Origin: Serilophus lunatus
Taxonomy: Eukaryota > Chordata > Aves > Passeriformes > Eurylaimidae
NCBI GenBank assembly: GCA_013399895.1
Contig: VXBA01003281.1
Span: 1-64,000 of the forward strand
DNA length: 64,000 nt
Direction of reading: 5' to 3'
Each line of letters begins with the position of its first letter. Position 1 is the first letter of the stretch. Positions 36,201 to 50,000 of this stretch are shown here, one piece after another. The notes below the pieces were generated by a model. The model was not told the origin of the DNA, ran no database searches, and saw only the letters and a list, made by a program, of their open reading frames with translations. Both the position numbers and the translations under genes were made by a program.

Positions 36201-38604
36201 CATTTCTCTAACTTGTAAAGCTGGTGCCACCTCCAGTTACGTGACCTAAAGTTTCCTCATCTGTAGAAACAATCTATAGAAATACTGCTACACTCTATGA
36301 GGGCAAATATCAGAAAGTAATATAGGCAAATGAAAAGCAGGGCTCCTACTAATATTTGAATAGGTTCTTGATCATAAAGCTTAATAAATAATGTTTCTGT
36401 GGTGAGATTGTTAAAATGTTAAAACTAGCCTTTTTCCTTCCATTTACATGTGCTTTGTTTGTAAAGAATTCTGTTCCTTAGGTGCACCTTTATGCTGTAC
36501 TGCATTGCATGAAGGTGCTAAATTTGGAAGTTTATCTGTTGGTTTTCATTTTGGTTTCCTCCTGTTTAAATAAAATTATCAGTCATTTTAAATAACCTAT
36601 ACATGAATAATTAAAACTCCTTTCATTAGAATCAACCCTACAGTCTCTAAGAATTCGCTGTGTTTCACTGCATGTCTTTTATTCCTGTACCCTGCATTCA
36701 TATTCAATCTTTCATCAGTCAAAACTGAGATCTCTGAGGTGAAATGAGAAGCAGTGAGGAGAAAACGAAATATTGCAAAAATAGGTTGAAATAAATCCAT
36801 TTCCATGTTTTTTCTCCCATTGTTCAAACAAAAAAACCTGAAATGAGTTTAGTGAGGTTCCTTCCAAAGTGGGAAGACTGCAAAAGGGAGCGCAAGTTCT
36901 AATGTAGCTATCCACCCACTTAACCATAAGGATGGAAAATGCATAAAAGCTAGGCATAGGCTTGTATCCTGCTATTTTCCAGCTGCCTCTGTTTGCTGTA
37001 AGAGACACTTAGGTCCAGAAACAGTTGAATGAAACTTGGAGAAATCGAGTCCTTAGTCAGATACACATAAGATAGTACAAAAGAGTCATACTTGTGGATT
37101 TAACACCACTTGAAATTGTCTCTGTCTGTGAAATGCATATGATAACGAGATGAACCTTATCTCTTACTGAGATGAAAAGAGGTGTGTAAAATGATCTCCA
37201 TCAACTTCAGGCTGTGCATTAAGCAAAATTTAGTTTGTTGCAAGGAAACAACATATAAGGACTGCAAAGAGCTCACAAGAAATCTTGGAGAAAAACACAA
37301 CTCATCCAGAATAGGAGAGGGGAGTATGTGCTTCTTGTTCAGTAATTATGCAGTACGTACTGCAGAATAGAGCAGATAGACAGATATGCACTTGGTGTTG
37401 GCATAATTTTATTAAGCACGGAGTAAGAGAAAAGTTCTTTCAGGGCTTGAATGGACTAGAAAAGAAAGTGTTTAACTGCCACTGTGCAATGGGAAGTATT
37501 TGTTTACCCAGTTTATTTTTGTGACCAAAGCAAATATGAAGTGGGAAAAAATAATGCTTTTTTGGGTAGCCTTTAATCCTATTCCTTAAAAGTCTACATC
37601 CACTCTTTTTCATGAGACTGTTCTGTTTCTGAAAGCACCTGTGTCATACTCTAATTCTTGAGTTAATGTATAACTCTGTCAGGTTTGTTGGGCACAATTA
37701 ACAAATTGGTTGAATTCAGACATCTGGAAAACGCAAGCACCATGAGAGGACCCTGGGTACTATACTGCTGCATTAGTTATGAAATTTTTGGAAACAGTTA
37801 TTAACTGCATGCTCACAATTAAAAAATATCTTCTACTTCCATGAATTTCTTCATTGTATGCAGATGCTGTAGAAGTTAAACTAATGATTTTTCTATCTTT
37901 TGGGAATTCAGCTGCTGTACATGACTTCTCTGAAATTCTGTTAATGAAGTGGCCTTACATGAAATTAATAACTGTCTGTCAAACATATTCTCTAGTGAAT
38001 GTGTTAGACATTGGAATTTTGGTGCAGCTGCCTCTGAAATGTTTATTTATCCAAATGATTTTCTTGCTAGCCTGTGTTTATCTCAAAAAGATTGCAGGAT
38101 ACTTGCTGTATAACAGGAATGCAGTGACATTATTTTGCTAACTCTGATACATAAAAGTGAAATGGAGTAATTACATATATTATTTCCATCCTTTTAGAAG
38201 TATCTTTCTACTGAACTGTTTCTTGTTCAGACAAGGAAGTTACTTCACTTTTCACTTAGTTAAACATCTTAAGTACATGAAAATAGGTCATACTGACTCC
38301 ACTCAAAATATCACAGACATGCTAGGGACTGAAAAGTGTGTTTGCATAGCTCAATTAGAAATGGAATGAAAATTTAGTCCTTGCATCCTCTTTAGGAGGA
38401 ACTTCTTGCTGATAAACCTGGATTTCAATTTATGCTTAGAGACAAATTGTAAAACATGAGCTTTGTTAGTCTTCAATTTCAAAAAGTAAGGCCAAGTTGT
38501 CTAATGCATGATTTAATGAAAATGTTCCTATTGCCTTTAGTAAGAAGATAATTTAGTTGTATTCTGGTACAAAAAAATAAATAGTCATGACGAATATCAG
38601 AAGC

Positions 38605-38805
38605 AATTAGACTGGAAAAGACCTCTGAGATCATCAAGTCTAACCTTTGACCAAACACCACCTTGTCACAGCACTAAATGTCACATGACAGTGCTACATC
38701 CAGTCTCTTCTTAAAGACCTCCAGAACGGTGACTCCACCACCTCCCTGGGCAGACCATTCCAATTGTCAATCACTCTCGCTATAAAGAACTTCCTCCTAA
38801 TGTCT
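38605..38805 (-). mobile_element. CR1 LINE 3' end, minus strand
   Basis: The plus strand reads 'tggaaaagacctctgagat', 'catcaagtctaacc', 'ggtgactccaccacctccct' and 'aacttcctcctaatgtctga', the reversed 3' end of an avian CR1. About 200 bases, non-coding. Confidence 0.9.
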
Positions 38806-41204
38806 GAGCAAAGTGTATTGGTGTATGGATAAGCACCTCAGTCTAGTTTAACTACCTGCAAACATTTCGAATATGACTGTGGGTGAAGCAAAGCTGCTGT
38901 GTTTAAAAACGTGACCCTTTTGAAAGTGGTGGGCAGTTTTTTCAATAACATATGTAGGTACTGATACTATAAAATACGATGTATTGGTATTATTGCCTAT
39001 AACAGTGAAGAAAAATGCTATAAAGATAATAGGATTAGCACTATCATTGTAGTCACAACGGTATTATTAAGGTTATTAAGTGCTGGCAGTATGTCATAAA
39101 AGCCAGGTCTGTATGAGATCCCTCCCCTTTAGAACTTGCCACAGAATGTGATGCAAAAAGGTTGATACATCAGAAGGAGTTTTGCAATCAACCAACAAAG
39201 GAATTGTAAACTTTTGCTGCAAAGAGCATAAGGTTGGCATTTATAGATCTCTGTAACAGGCCACACCTAAGAAAATCAGTGTATCTTATGTTTGTGGTAT
39301 GCAGATTCCTTTACCACAATGAGATATCTGTCTTTCTGTTACTTCTGGGTTTAGGTCTTTTTGTTCCATATGTAGCTGATCTAAGCCTTATCAGAACTGA
39401 ACCTGACTTTGAATTTCTATCCATGCCCAAACTGCTATATCAAGATGAAGAATTTACAGGAAGACACTTTGCAAGGCAATTTTTAGTATTTTTAATAAAC
39501 AGATGTTGGAGACTCTGCAATTGTTTGACCATGTGCTTTGGGCAGGACTCGCCAGTCCAAAGGACTACTGTACTCAGGTGTAAATCACTATGACCCTAAC
39601 ACGTTTGTTCAGGGCAGTATAGAGCTGTCTCAAGATACATCAGTCTTCTATCTCTGTGTATCCTTGTCATTTAGGAGGTTTGAGTATCTGCAGTATCCAG
39701 TCACAGTGTAGTGGAGGAATGTCTTCATGACATTGATCACCTTCTCCAGTAGAGTCACAACATATTTGCTGAGAAGGTTGTTGCTATTCTTCCCTTATTC
39801 TGCCTGCGCAAATGCAACTTCTAGTTGTTGTGCAAGAATTGCATGATTATATGAGAGACCAGGTGACTGTAAGTGAAATCATATTATTCTTGAGCAAAAA
39901 TATGACCATTTGAGTCATGGAAAAATAGAGACTAACCCAAAATGAACAGAAAATTTTAGAAAAAGATTATAGAATTTTAGACTTGTGTCTTTCTGTGAGG
40001 TTCTCAAAATATATGAAGAGACATGTAAATGTTGTCCATGTTGTATAGTTGAGAAAGTGAAGCAGAGAGGGCTTGTTTATTATGCAGTGTTTCTCAGAAA
40101 GCCTAAAGTAGATTCAGGAATAGAATCTAGGTGCCTAATTTTCAGCATGATGCTTTAATCCTGGGACCCGTCCTTTCCTCTTTGGATGTTTTATTGCAGT
40201 TCTATCAGAAAGGCTGTTTCCATAGTAAATAGAATGTTACTTTTTCATCTGTGGTGCTGGAATATAGCACAGATAGACTAAGCTTTCTGTAAGCAGGTTG
40301 TTTAAGAGGACAAGAGAGTCAACTTTTTTCTATGGCATTTTTTACAATGTTCTGTCTGTGAAAGCAGATTTCTAGATGCCAGATTGTGTTCAAGTGATGC
40401 AGAAGTTCAAGGCAATTTAGTCAACACAGGAAATGAAGAAGCAACCTCAAGATACAGCGTTCATGTCATCAAAAGAATATCATTAGTTCTACTGTGCTAT
40501 TAGAGTATTTTCCTCTGCATTTCAGTGAAAGAGCAAAATTTGACATATATTTGACAGGATTCCAATTGATGAAAACTAATGTGTTAGCAAGTCAATACCA
40601 CTGAGAGACCAGTGTGATATCTGAAATGACAGCAAGATAAATTATTCCAAAAATGCAACTGATACTGAAACTAAATTTGTAATTGTATAATATATCTTCC
40701 AGAACATCATATACAGTTGATTTGTTCTCTGCTATTGACATTCTTGCCTTAATTTTTACCCAAAAATAAACATGATTTTTTCCCCCCCAAGAACACCCAT
40801 AACCAACTAGTCAGAAACTAAATATTAACCAAAAATATTAAGCGTATTAATAAGCATATTATTATGTTGGTTCAGTGTTTTCAATGATTTTTTAAATTTT
40901 TCAGTCTCAGAAACATGCCATTACCTGAGAGTCCAATATAGCTGATCATTCCAAAAAAGTTTTAATTTGTGTCAAGTAGACCAGAGCACTTTATACTCTT
41001 TTTCCCTTAAGTTGAAAGTAACAAATATATTTGACTTGAAGCTTTGGGCAAATTCCCCTGTAGCACATGGGCATAACTGCCTTAATTGAGTTATATTGTA
41101 ACTTCTTTAAAGTGTAAATGTTAGGGAGAGATGGGAAGTATAGGTCATCTCTCCTATATGTGCTTATGTTTGTGATCTCTTTTCTTCGATTGAACCAGTG
41201 GTCA

Positions 41205-42335
41205 GCTACTTTGTGGCCAACAGGTTGGGGGAGGTGATTCTGTCCCTCTAATCTGCTCTGATGAGACCCCAGTGGACTACTGTGTGTGCAGCTCTGGGGC
41301 CCAGAGCATAAGAAGGAAATGGTTCTGCTGGACCAGAGCAGGAGGAGAAGGACCACAAAAGAGGTCATTTGGCTATAGCACCCCTCCTGTGAAGAAAGGC
41401 TGAGAGAGTTGTGGCTGTTCAGCCTGGAGAAGAAAAGGCTCTGGGAGACCTTATTTCAGCCTTTCGGTATCTAAACGATTATGGAAATTAATTAATGTAA
41501 CTCTCATCTACCAGAAGAGTTGGAAGGATTGTCTTGGGAACTACAGGCCTGTCAACCTGATCTTGCTGCCAGGGAAGGTCAAAGAGCATATCGCCCTTAG
41601 TGCCACCACATGACATGTGCAGGACAAACAGGGATCAGGCTCAGTCAACAGGAGTTTGTTAAAAGGCAGCTCCTGCTTGTTCAATCTGATCCACATAGTG
41701 GATGAGGAAAAGGCTATGGATATTGTCTACCTAGACTTCAGTAGAGTGTCTCCCAATAGGATTCTCAGTGCTCTCTACAACTTCATGAAAAAAGGTTATA
41801 GAGAGATGGTGGTCAGTCTCAAGAGAAACAATGAGAGGAAAAGGCTATAAGTTACACCAGGGGAGATTCAGATTATATGTATGAAAAACTTTTTTTCCTG
41901 AAAGAGTGAGTAGGCGTTGGAATAAGTCATCCAGAGAGGCGATGGAATCACTGTCTCTGGAAGTGCCTGGATGTGGCACTTGGAGATGTGGTTTAAGGAT
42001 GATTATGGTGATGCTAGATGATCTTGATCTCTTCCAACCTTGCTAATTCTATAATTTTGCGATTATAAGAAAGATGGAGACAGATGTTTTTAACAGGGCC
42101 TGTTGTGATAGAGTAAGGGCTAATGGCTTTAAACTAAAAGAGGGTAGATTTAAAGTAGATATAAGGAAGAGGTTTTTACAAGGAGAGTGGTGAAATGCTG
42201 CAACCCAGAGAGTAACGCAGGTAACCCAGAGAGTAACGCAGGTTACCCAGAATGGTGGTAGATGCCTCATCCCTGGAAATGTTGATGATCAGTTTGGAAG
42301 GCGCTGTGAAAAACCTGATCATTGCAAGGGAATAC
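41205..42335 (+). mobile_element. CR1 LINE mosaic (several fragments out of order), plus strand
   Basis: Four CR1 pieces follow each other: late ORF2 / 3' region (41205-41470, 'gatgagaccccagtgga', 'ttcagcctggagaagaaaag'); an earlier piece of the reverse transcriptase region (41470-41820, reading NYRPVNLI-like and VYLDFS-like motifs); a 3' end (41820-42060, 'tggatgtggcacttgg', 'gatcttgatctcttccaacc'); and a second, more diverged 3' end (42060-42335) with a 20-base tandem duplication of 'cccagagagtaacgcaggta'. The frame is broken throughout. Confidence 0.85.
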
Positions 42336-44278
42336 ACCTGGAAATATATCTTCCAACTTCCTTCTGTAAAAACCCCAATACTTTAGCATAATATGATAAA
42401 TAAATGTAATTAAGAAGTTATAGCTACACTTTTGAGCAAACTCATTTGATATGTACTATAAATATGCAGGATTTGCTTTATCAATAGTTTCAGTTTTCTT
42501 CTTATCCAAGTGACTAATTAGATGCTTCAGAGGCTCTTTGGCAGTTTCCTGGTCCTGACCAAGAATCATGCTAATGACTATACACAAAGATGGCTGTGAT
42601 GCTTCCTTTTCAAAAGGGGTTATGCCAGAATTTAATCACGGACATGAGGTCACAAGGTTTCAATTTTTTATTTACTAAATTGCCCTTAGCACTTCTGCAT
42701 CACAAATAGCAGCCAGTGCCTGGATCTCTGGAGAGTACCACCTTTGTTGTTCACCAATACAATATTTTATTCAGTTTGCAGTAAAGGGTGAGAGGTCTAA
42801 TATGTTTTTATATTTATTTGCAAGGCAACCTTAGCAGTCCCTTGCCAACTGCAGAGGTCTCTGTTTTGTAGCTGGGTGACAGGGTTATTATGGCAACTTA
42901 GCCTGTGTCCAGACTACAATTATGGCTAGTTTCAGAGCGTTTTTTTTCTGTTGCTGTAATTCTGCTGTGAGTATTAGCAGCATATTTTTGATGTACATGG
43001 TTTTATTGCGTTAATGCTATAATTATGTCTTCAGTTATCATATCTTTAACATACTGTTTTAATATAGCAAAACCTACTACTATGGTCATTAGTGTGACTC
43101 TGTTCAGACTTTATAATACTAGTATGTGTGTCATGATCTCACCCTGTGAGACTGCATTGTGCCAGGCTTGCCTGAAGGATGCAAGGATGATGATCCTTGT
43201 GACCAAAAAATATCAATGTGGCACTAGCCTGGGTCATTGCCTTAGAAAATATTTTGACAAAAAAGTGAAAGGGGTATGTCTCTGACATTTCCCATATCCA
43301 CAGAGACAAGTAGCATTACCTTGTAATCTTCCTATATAAAGAACATTGAAGGGGAAACTCCCACTCTTGGACAGATGTTAATATTACCATCCAGTACAGA
43401 CACAATGGACCTTCAAACACAGACCTTAGTTAATCCTTTTTGGTGATTGGGACTACTGGGACAATGTTGGTGTTAACTGTCAATCTGTTTTCTGTTTGTT
43501 TTTGTTTTGATATGAGAAAGTATAAAATTGGTATAATGGTAAAAGAAGCAACATTTTTGTTCTTTTATTCCCAGTGATTTTTTTCCCAAATATACGAGCT
43601 TTCAAACACTGAAAGTGAAAGTGGTTAACCCTGCTTTTATGCTTACCTGCCATCAGCATTATGCTCCTGCCATCAGCATTGCAAAAAAAATTCTGCTACC
43701 CAAAACATAGTGGCTCTTATTTCAAGGCTGCAATATTCAATATGACATAGTCATGTTTTATTGTTTAAATTTGATGCATTGTAGCATGAGCACTTATAGA
43801 AACAGTTAACCCTGATCGACACACATAAAAAGAGAAGTCAAAGATAAAACTAGCAGACTGATAAGTGGTAGGAAAAGTTAATGGGGTTCTGCTGATTGTA
43901 ACAGTATGTACTCCAAATATACTATTTCATGAAGCAATGACTGAACTTATATCTGCCTGTTAAAGTATTTGTCTAGAAATAGAGATTTACATTATAACAC
44001 TAGAAACTGGACTCCGTGAAGAGGTCTGAAAATAGACTGGATTGTCTGAGTCTTTTAGTCACTTTAAATAATACAGTGCTGAAGTAAATAAAATTACACT
44101 TGCAGACTACTCCATAGGCTTCTGCTCGATTGTTCTAGGGTTATATGAAGGCTTCATTCTCTAAAAAAATCATTACTCTATGTTAGCTGCAGATTTAGCT
44201 TACATTCCCAATATAAGAAAGAAGGCTAAAAGGCAACATTGTAATTTGTTATTAAATCTGGACTTGTTTTCATTACAG

Positions 44279-44504
44279 ATTAATATCAGAGATCTTGGGC
44301 AGCTATATAAAATCCGCGTTGGGCATGACAATACTGGAAATGATCCCAGCTGGTACCTGAAGGAAATCAGACTTGAAAGAGTAGTCCCTCTTTCTGATGA
44401 AGAGATTTGTCTCCCCGTAGAATGCTGGCTTGCGGAAGACAAGGATGACGGTGATACGTGGAGAGAAGTGGCAATAAGAAACCCTGTAAAGGAGCTTTTG
44501 CCAT
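44279..44504 (+). CDS. Exon 19 of window: PLAT 4, whole second half (fused exon)
   Basis: Residues 769-844. 226 nt, phase 0 to 1; acceptor 'tttcattacag', donor GTACGT. It encodes INIRDLGQLYKIRVGHDNTG, then WYLKEIRLERVVPLSDEE and CWLAEDKDDGDTWREVAI. It keeps the L-G-x-L-Y-K-I-R-V-x-H-D-x-x-G core, the C-W-L-A and the D-D-G-x-x-x-R-E closing motif, so PLAT 4 looks the most canonical. It covers the region split over three exons in PLAT 1 and PLAT 5. Confidence 0.94.
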
Positions 44505-46860
44505 GTACGTGCTCAGTATTGTAGATTATGTGTTCACTAGCCATATCCTCTGAGTATATGACAGCTTTTCATGTTTCTTCCAAGGCAGACTGGCCAAAAG
44601 GCAGCATAGGCATGAAACAATCCCTTTCAGATACTTTCCAGCTCCACAGAAGTAAAAAGTGATAATTTTATCCCACTCATTTCCTTCCCAAAATCAGAAT
44701 AATAGCTGTGGCCAGTGGATCTTACCCCTATAAAATTTTTGATCTCTCTGAGTGCCCGTTCATCATTGGCAAATGCTGCTCTGGCAATGAGCAAGAAATC
44801 AAGGCATATCAAGGTATGTAATGCCATGTGATATCCGACTCCTTTTAGCAAGTTTTATATCATCCTTTCATATCTTGCATAAAATATTCTTTGCCAGAAA
44901 TCTGTGAGCTGAATCATCATACATGTGCTTTTCAAATCAGGCTCAAGACACAGCTATTCACACAGGAATTGTTATCTGCAGGGTGACACTTTGGTACTTC
45001 AGAGATTCCAATAGCTTCGATGCACTTTGTTCTCTTGAAGTGAAGTGGGAAATAGCCCATCATATAAGGTTATTATTTAAAAAGTCCTGAGCCTTTATGA
45101 GGGAATAGGGATTTGGCATAATCACTTACTGTGATTCTTTTTATTTTTTAAATAGAACTCTCTTTACATTAATAGAATGAGAGTGATGCAGCTATGGGCA
45201 ATAATGTCTGAGAGTGGTAGGTTTTACATAGGTAGGTGGTACCATTCAGCAAATTGGATTCAAACTGATGCAATGAATTTTGCAAGGAATTAGTGATTCA
45301 ACATAAAAAAAAAGTCATCATGCACTTAGTGACAATCAAATCATTTCAGAAAAGACTAGCAAAGAAGTGAAAATGCTTAAGCCAAAAGAGTGTAATTCTC
45401 GGAAAAAAAAATCATTAAAACTGGAATGTGTGAATGTTTTATTACAAAGGTCAGAAGATGCTGAGAAACATGTATGAGCCAGCTCGTATTTCCACTCTGC
45501 TCTTTTTTCTTTTCTTTTTTTTTTTTTTTTTTTTTAATTATTCTGCAAACTATTTATTTACTTCAATGAGATTTCAAAAAATAGGACTGATCAGGATAAA
45601 CCACGCCCTATGGTCATTAACATGTACCACAGTACTATAATACACTCACAGTGACATGTGTATGTTGTATACTGGTGCAATAGGAAAATGGTACAGAAAG
45701 CAATTAAGTTGTATGAACAATCAATTCAACATCAATAATTCAAATATGCATTATGCAGTCTGAAATAGCCATTCCTAGAAAATTACTAATATTCTGGTAC
45801 ACTCCAATTATGTACTTCTATGTGAATAAGCAAGTCAGGTCTACCAAAGATTTGGAATATGTTTAAAAGAGCACATTTATTCATTCTTTCATTGTTATAT
45901 CACTGCATATTTCCTTGTATTTGCAGGAATATTATCTTAATTAAAATATATATCTCAAGTATGTAAGAAAAGATATGTTAGAAAGAATTTTGAAGTCTTG
46001 AGTTTTACTAATGGATTATTGATTTTAGACATATTTAAATTGACCATCAATATAAACTCAGAAAGGAGTCCAAAGGATTTCTTATTTATTTTCTCAAGAA
46101 CAGGCAAATGAAACACTATCCATTTGCATTTGCCATTTAAAAACTATTTGCTTACAAGTACTGGACAAACCACATCAAGACACTTTCTCCAGCAGAAGAA
46201 ATGATGTACTGCTAATTATTTAACGATGATCTGATACTTTTAATTCAATCAGTACTTTTAATTCTATCATCTTCTGGTCATATTAGATTTGCTTAACTAT
46301 AAAATAATGTGCTGGAAAAATTAAACAAAAAGAACCAATATAAACTAAGGACAGAAGCTATATTTTTTAAAATTTATATTCTTTAACACTTACCTTATTG
46401 CTCAGTTTCTCTATTAGAAGAAAGGGTAGCTCTTTCCTTTTTCTTTTTTCTCCCTTTACCCATTCAAAATCTACTGTGTAACCAATATAGAGCCTTGGAG
46501 CTGATTTTTAATTTCATGGCTTTCTTTTTCTCTAGTGTCTCTTTTTAAGATCTGAATTTATTTCCTGAATCTTTTAGGGTTTTTTTACCTTCCTCTCTGA
46601 ACATTCTTCTTTTACAAACTTCTTACCTTGGTAACTTCTCCTAGTTTTTCTGACTGTCCCTCAGCTGCTTTGAGAAATTGATGCTAATCTGGTCTCCTAT
46701 TCCAAATGATGATTTCAGTTCTTTCTCAATTTCTCCATCACACCTGCCCCAACTTCCTTTCCTAACTCAGGTTTTTTATCCCTCCAAAATATGCCTGCCT
46801 TTGTCTTCCCTTCTTTTCTTATTTTTTCCATATTGCCAAGGCTTCCAGGGTTGTGGGTCC

Positions 46861-47036
46861 TTTTTTTTTTTTTTTTTTTTCTATTATGAACACGCTGTTG
46901 AACTGGATGATCCCTGGAGGTCTGCTCCAACCTGGGTTTATGTGTGTGTGTTTTTGTTTGTTTTTGTTTTTTTTTTTTTTGTATTTTGTTTGTTTGGGGT
47001 TTTTTTGTTTGTTTGGTTTTTCCTTTTTTTTTCCCC
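46861..47036. repeat. T-rich and T/G-rich low-complexity stretch flanking a short CR1 end
   Basis: Twenty T at 46861-46880, then about 45 bases of CR1-like 3' sequence, then TGTTTG/T-rich repeats to about 47036. Open frames in it are low-complexity artefacts. Confidence 0.85.
46893..46936 (+). mobile_element. Short CR1 LINE 3' end, plus strand
   Basis: 'gaactggatgatccctggag' followed by 'gtctgctccaacctggg' matches the final part of CR1 ('gatgatc..ggaggtc..tccaacc'). Very short, so the call is tentative. Confidence 0.5.
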
Positions 47037-50000
47037 TGGCCATTCCAGATATTTTTAATTTACCAAATTTAAAAGTATTGGATTGTTTAGTTGTTTCTCT
47101 TTTGATATGGTTACATCCACTAATTACGTTGTGATGCACAAAATAAAGGAAAAATTTTCTAAGTGTTAGGCATTAGAAATTAGGAATCACGCCCTGAGCT
47201 GGGTACATCTCAAGTGTCACTCAATGAAAATAAGATAGAAGTTTTATTCTGAATGCTTTTGACTCAGTATTATAATACAGGAATATTAGAGGAATCAGAC
47301 CAGATGTGACAGCTCAGTGTAGGTGAAAGTGACACAGGTGCATGGCCCCAGGTCCAACAAGCAATGTGTTCCTGGTCAGCACACCGAGAGATGTATATAC
47401 CACATTTCATAGCCAGCTGCACAGGCAGCCCAAACACACAGAGTAGTTACACATACGCAGCAGCAACAGCCTCATCCTACTTTCTTGGCTGGCTGACCAG
47501 GGTGGATTTCCACTAGTGGGACTATATATGTGTGTAGATGTGTGGACCGTTATCACACATCCAAACATGGATTGTCTTCAGATATGGCTGATGTTTTGAT
47601 CTAAAGGGGTAAATGATACAAGAGCTGTTGAATTTTCTCACTGTTATGTTTATGTGAACATAAACATCAATCGAGAGCATAAATGGGTATAAATGTGTCC
47701 AGCTCTTGTTCACCTAATCAAAGGAATAACTGTACTGATATGAGATAAAAGAAAAATACTGAGACTGAGGCAGGAAAAATTCCAGTTAAAAAGATTTTAA
47801 ATTCGTTTCCACTTGGAGAAATGTGCAAGCAACTACAGAAAGGGTAGAATGTGCCCACTGACTGAAATAATGCAGAAGACAACCAAAGCAAATAGTAGTG
47901 ACACAAGCATTATCTCTACAAAATTTTTATCTCTGTTTTATCAGTCAGGAGGCACCAACTACATGGGTGAATAGTCAAGCTTTTCTTTACTATTGTAAAA
48001 TTGGCTAGCAAGTGCATTTTCCAAAGGTGATAATTTTCTTACATGTTATGAAGAGTATATATTTTTTAAACTGTTGCTCCTAGTTGTAATAATGGAGATT
48101 AGATAGCATTTAGTGGATATTACAGTGAGAACTGGAATTTTAATTGGAATGTCTTCACCCGATATTGTTTTTGTGTTTGCGCCTTTTCAAGTAATATATG
48201 CACCACTTCTGAGGAAGATAGTCCCTCTTAACCACTATCAGCCATTAAGAATTTGTTCTCTTTTAGCCTTAGTGCTGCACCAGCCTATATCTTTACCCTT
48301 CTGTCACAGAAAAGCCAAATACTATTTGTGAAACCTGGGTGGTAAATGCTAAGGGATAAAACCACAGAGATTCAATCTCACTGTTTGACAGATTGAGTCA
48401 GAATGACCATTTCATTCGAGCAAGCATGTCATATGGAAAAAAGGCAGAACCTGGAGCAGTACCGTGTAATACTGTTCTGTTATCTTGGAGTGCCATCATT
48501 AAGGGACAAATGAACAGAAACAATTTGACAATTTTAATGTTGTATATCATTTGATATCTCTCTAGGTTTTGTGCTCTTTGGCCAAGTTTTCTGTTTACAC
48601 TAGCAGCCTGGTGGGAGTGGATTTGCTTGATAAAGCACTTAGTGCTAAAAATCCACTTAGTTAAGTGTCCAGTGGTCCTCTTTATGTGAGTTTAGAGGGA
48701 AGTTCCCACAGACTGACTGCAATTTGTGGCAAGATTGTCATCATTGTGTCCTTGGAATGTATTTTCTAGTTTAGTTTCATCCAATCTATTTTTTTCCTCT
48801 ACAACCACTCCATGCTGCACACCGGAAAGAGGAAGGAGAGCCATTCAGGGGGTTCTGTTTCTCGATTCAAATTAATGTGCTGTCGCAGGCACAGGCACAG
48901 ACTAGGCTGTGTCACTGGCCCCAAACAGCTGTAACACAATATATTTTGAGTAATAAATGATAAGTATATTTGTCTTGAATTCATCTGCTCTTAACCAGAA
49001 CAGAATTCTAAAATAATGACTTTTCAGTAGAATTACTTTGAAAAGACCTGACAATGGGACAGCAGTTTATACTAAGTCAGCAGAAAAAGAACAGTATTTC
49101 TGCAGTAAGAACTTTCATTTTCATTCACAGCAATAAATTCTTTAATTCTTTTAGGTTTGCCTGCTTCTCCCAAAACATATCAAAATATTAATTTCAGTCT
49201 TTAATTCAAAGAAACCTGTGATATTTGCCTACTCTTTATTTTCCAAAGGAAAATATCATGAGTTACTGAATTCTGTACATTGCTTCTTCAGAAGGAATAT
49301 ATAATTATATACTGTGCCTGCAAACTGGGACCAAACTATCTCATATGGTGAATGATGAGGAATATATTAATCTTCTATATCAGAAACCCTGATTCAGGTG
49401 CCCAGAATAAGAAGTCTGGAAAAAATGTTTCTTTAACTCACATTCTGTTGCCATTAGTAAGCCCTTAGGTTACCTTTTCTTCATAACCAATGAAACTTCT
49501 TTTCTCTCTCCTCTTTGTCAAAGGTAATTCATGTTCTTATATTATCAATAGATACCAAAAGCTGGAGCTGGGATTTAGAAAACACCTGAAGACTCATGGT
49601 AATATCTTAAGAGATAGCAGTGGTAGCATTTTTATAGACTGAGCAAGTAAAAATTTGGTACATGACTGCTCAGTGACTCCTATAGTATTTTTTGTATTTT
49701 TTTATATATTTTGTTCTGTCACTTTTTAACAGAGTTCTTATTCTACTTTTTAAGAGAGTTATTGTACTGCTTTAATGTCTGCCTTTTAGAAGCTCTCCAT
49801 CTCCTCCTGAAAACATTTTACTTTCCTTTTTTAAACTGTTTTCAATTGCATCCATGTTGTAGAGTTTTCTGTTTGATTTTAGAGCTTATCTAAAGTTACC
49901 CTATGAGCAATTTGAAGATTTCAATCACTTATTTTCTGAAAGGTCATTTTCTTTTTTACTGAGTACTAGCTGAGATTTTTTTCCCCCTGCTATTCTGTAT

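Larger units (their letters stand above)
32052..44278 (+). other. Intron 18 (about 12.2 kb, phase 0), largest intron
   Basis: Bounded by GTATAG and 'tttcattacag'. Holds CR1 copies at 34640-35155 (minus), 38605-38805 (minus) and a mosaic at 41205-42335 (plus), and a possible protein relic at 35595-36200 (minus). Other stretches (32052-34640, 36200-38605, 38805-41205, 42335-44278) show nothing I recognise. Reading through the donor stops at once. Confidence 0.75.

Noticed and set aside
39234..39593. 119-codon open frame
   Set aside because: No recognised domain and no supporting splice or promoter signal; compatible with chance.
46678..47139. Open frames on both strands with Phe- or Lys-rich runs
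   Set aside because: Produced by the poly(T) and T/G-rich low-complexity DNA.
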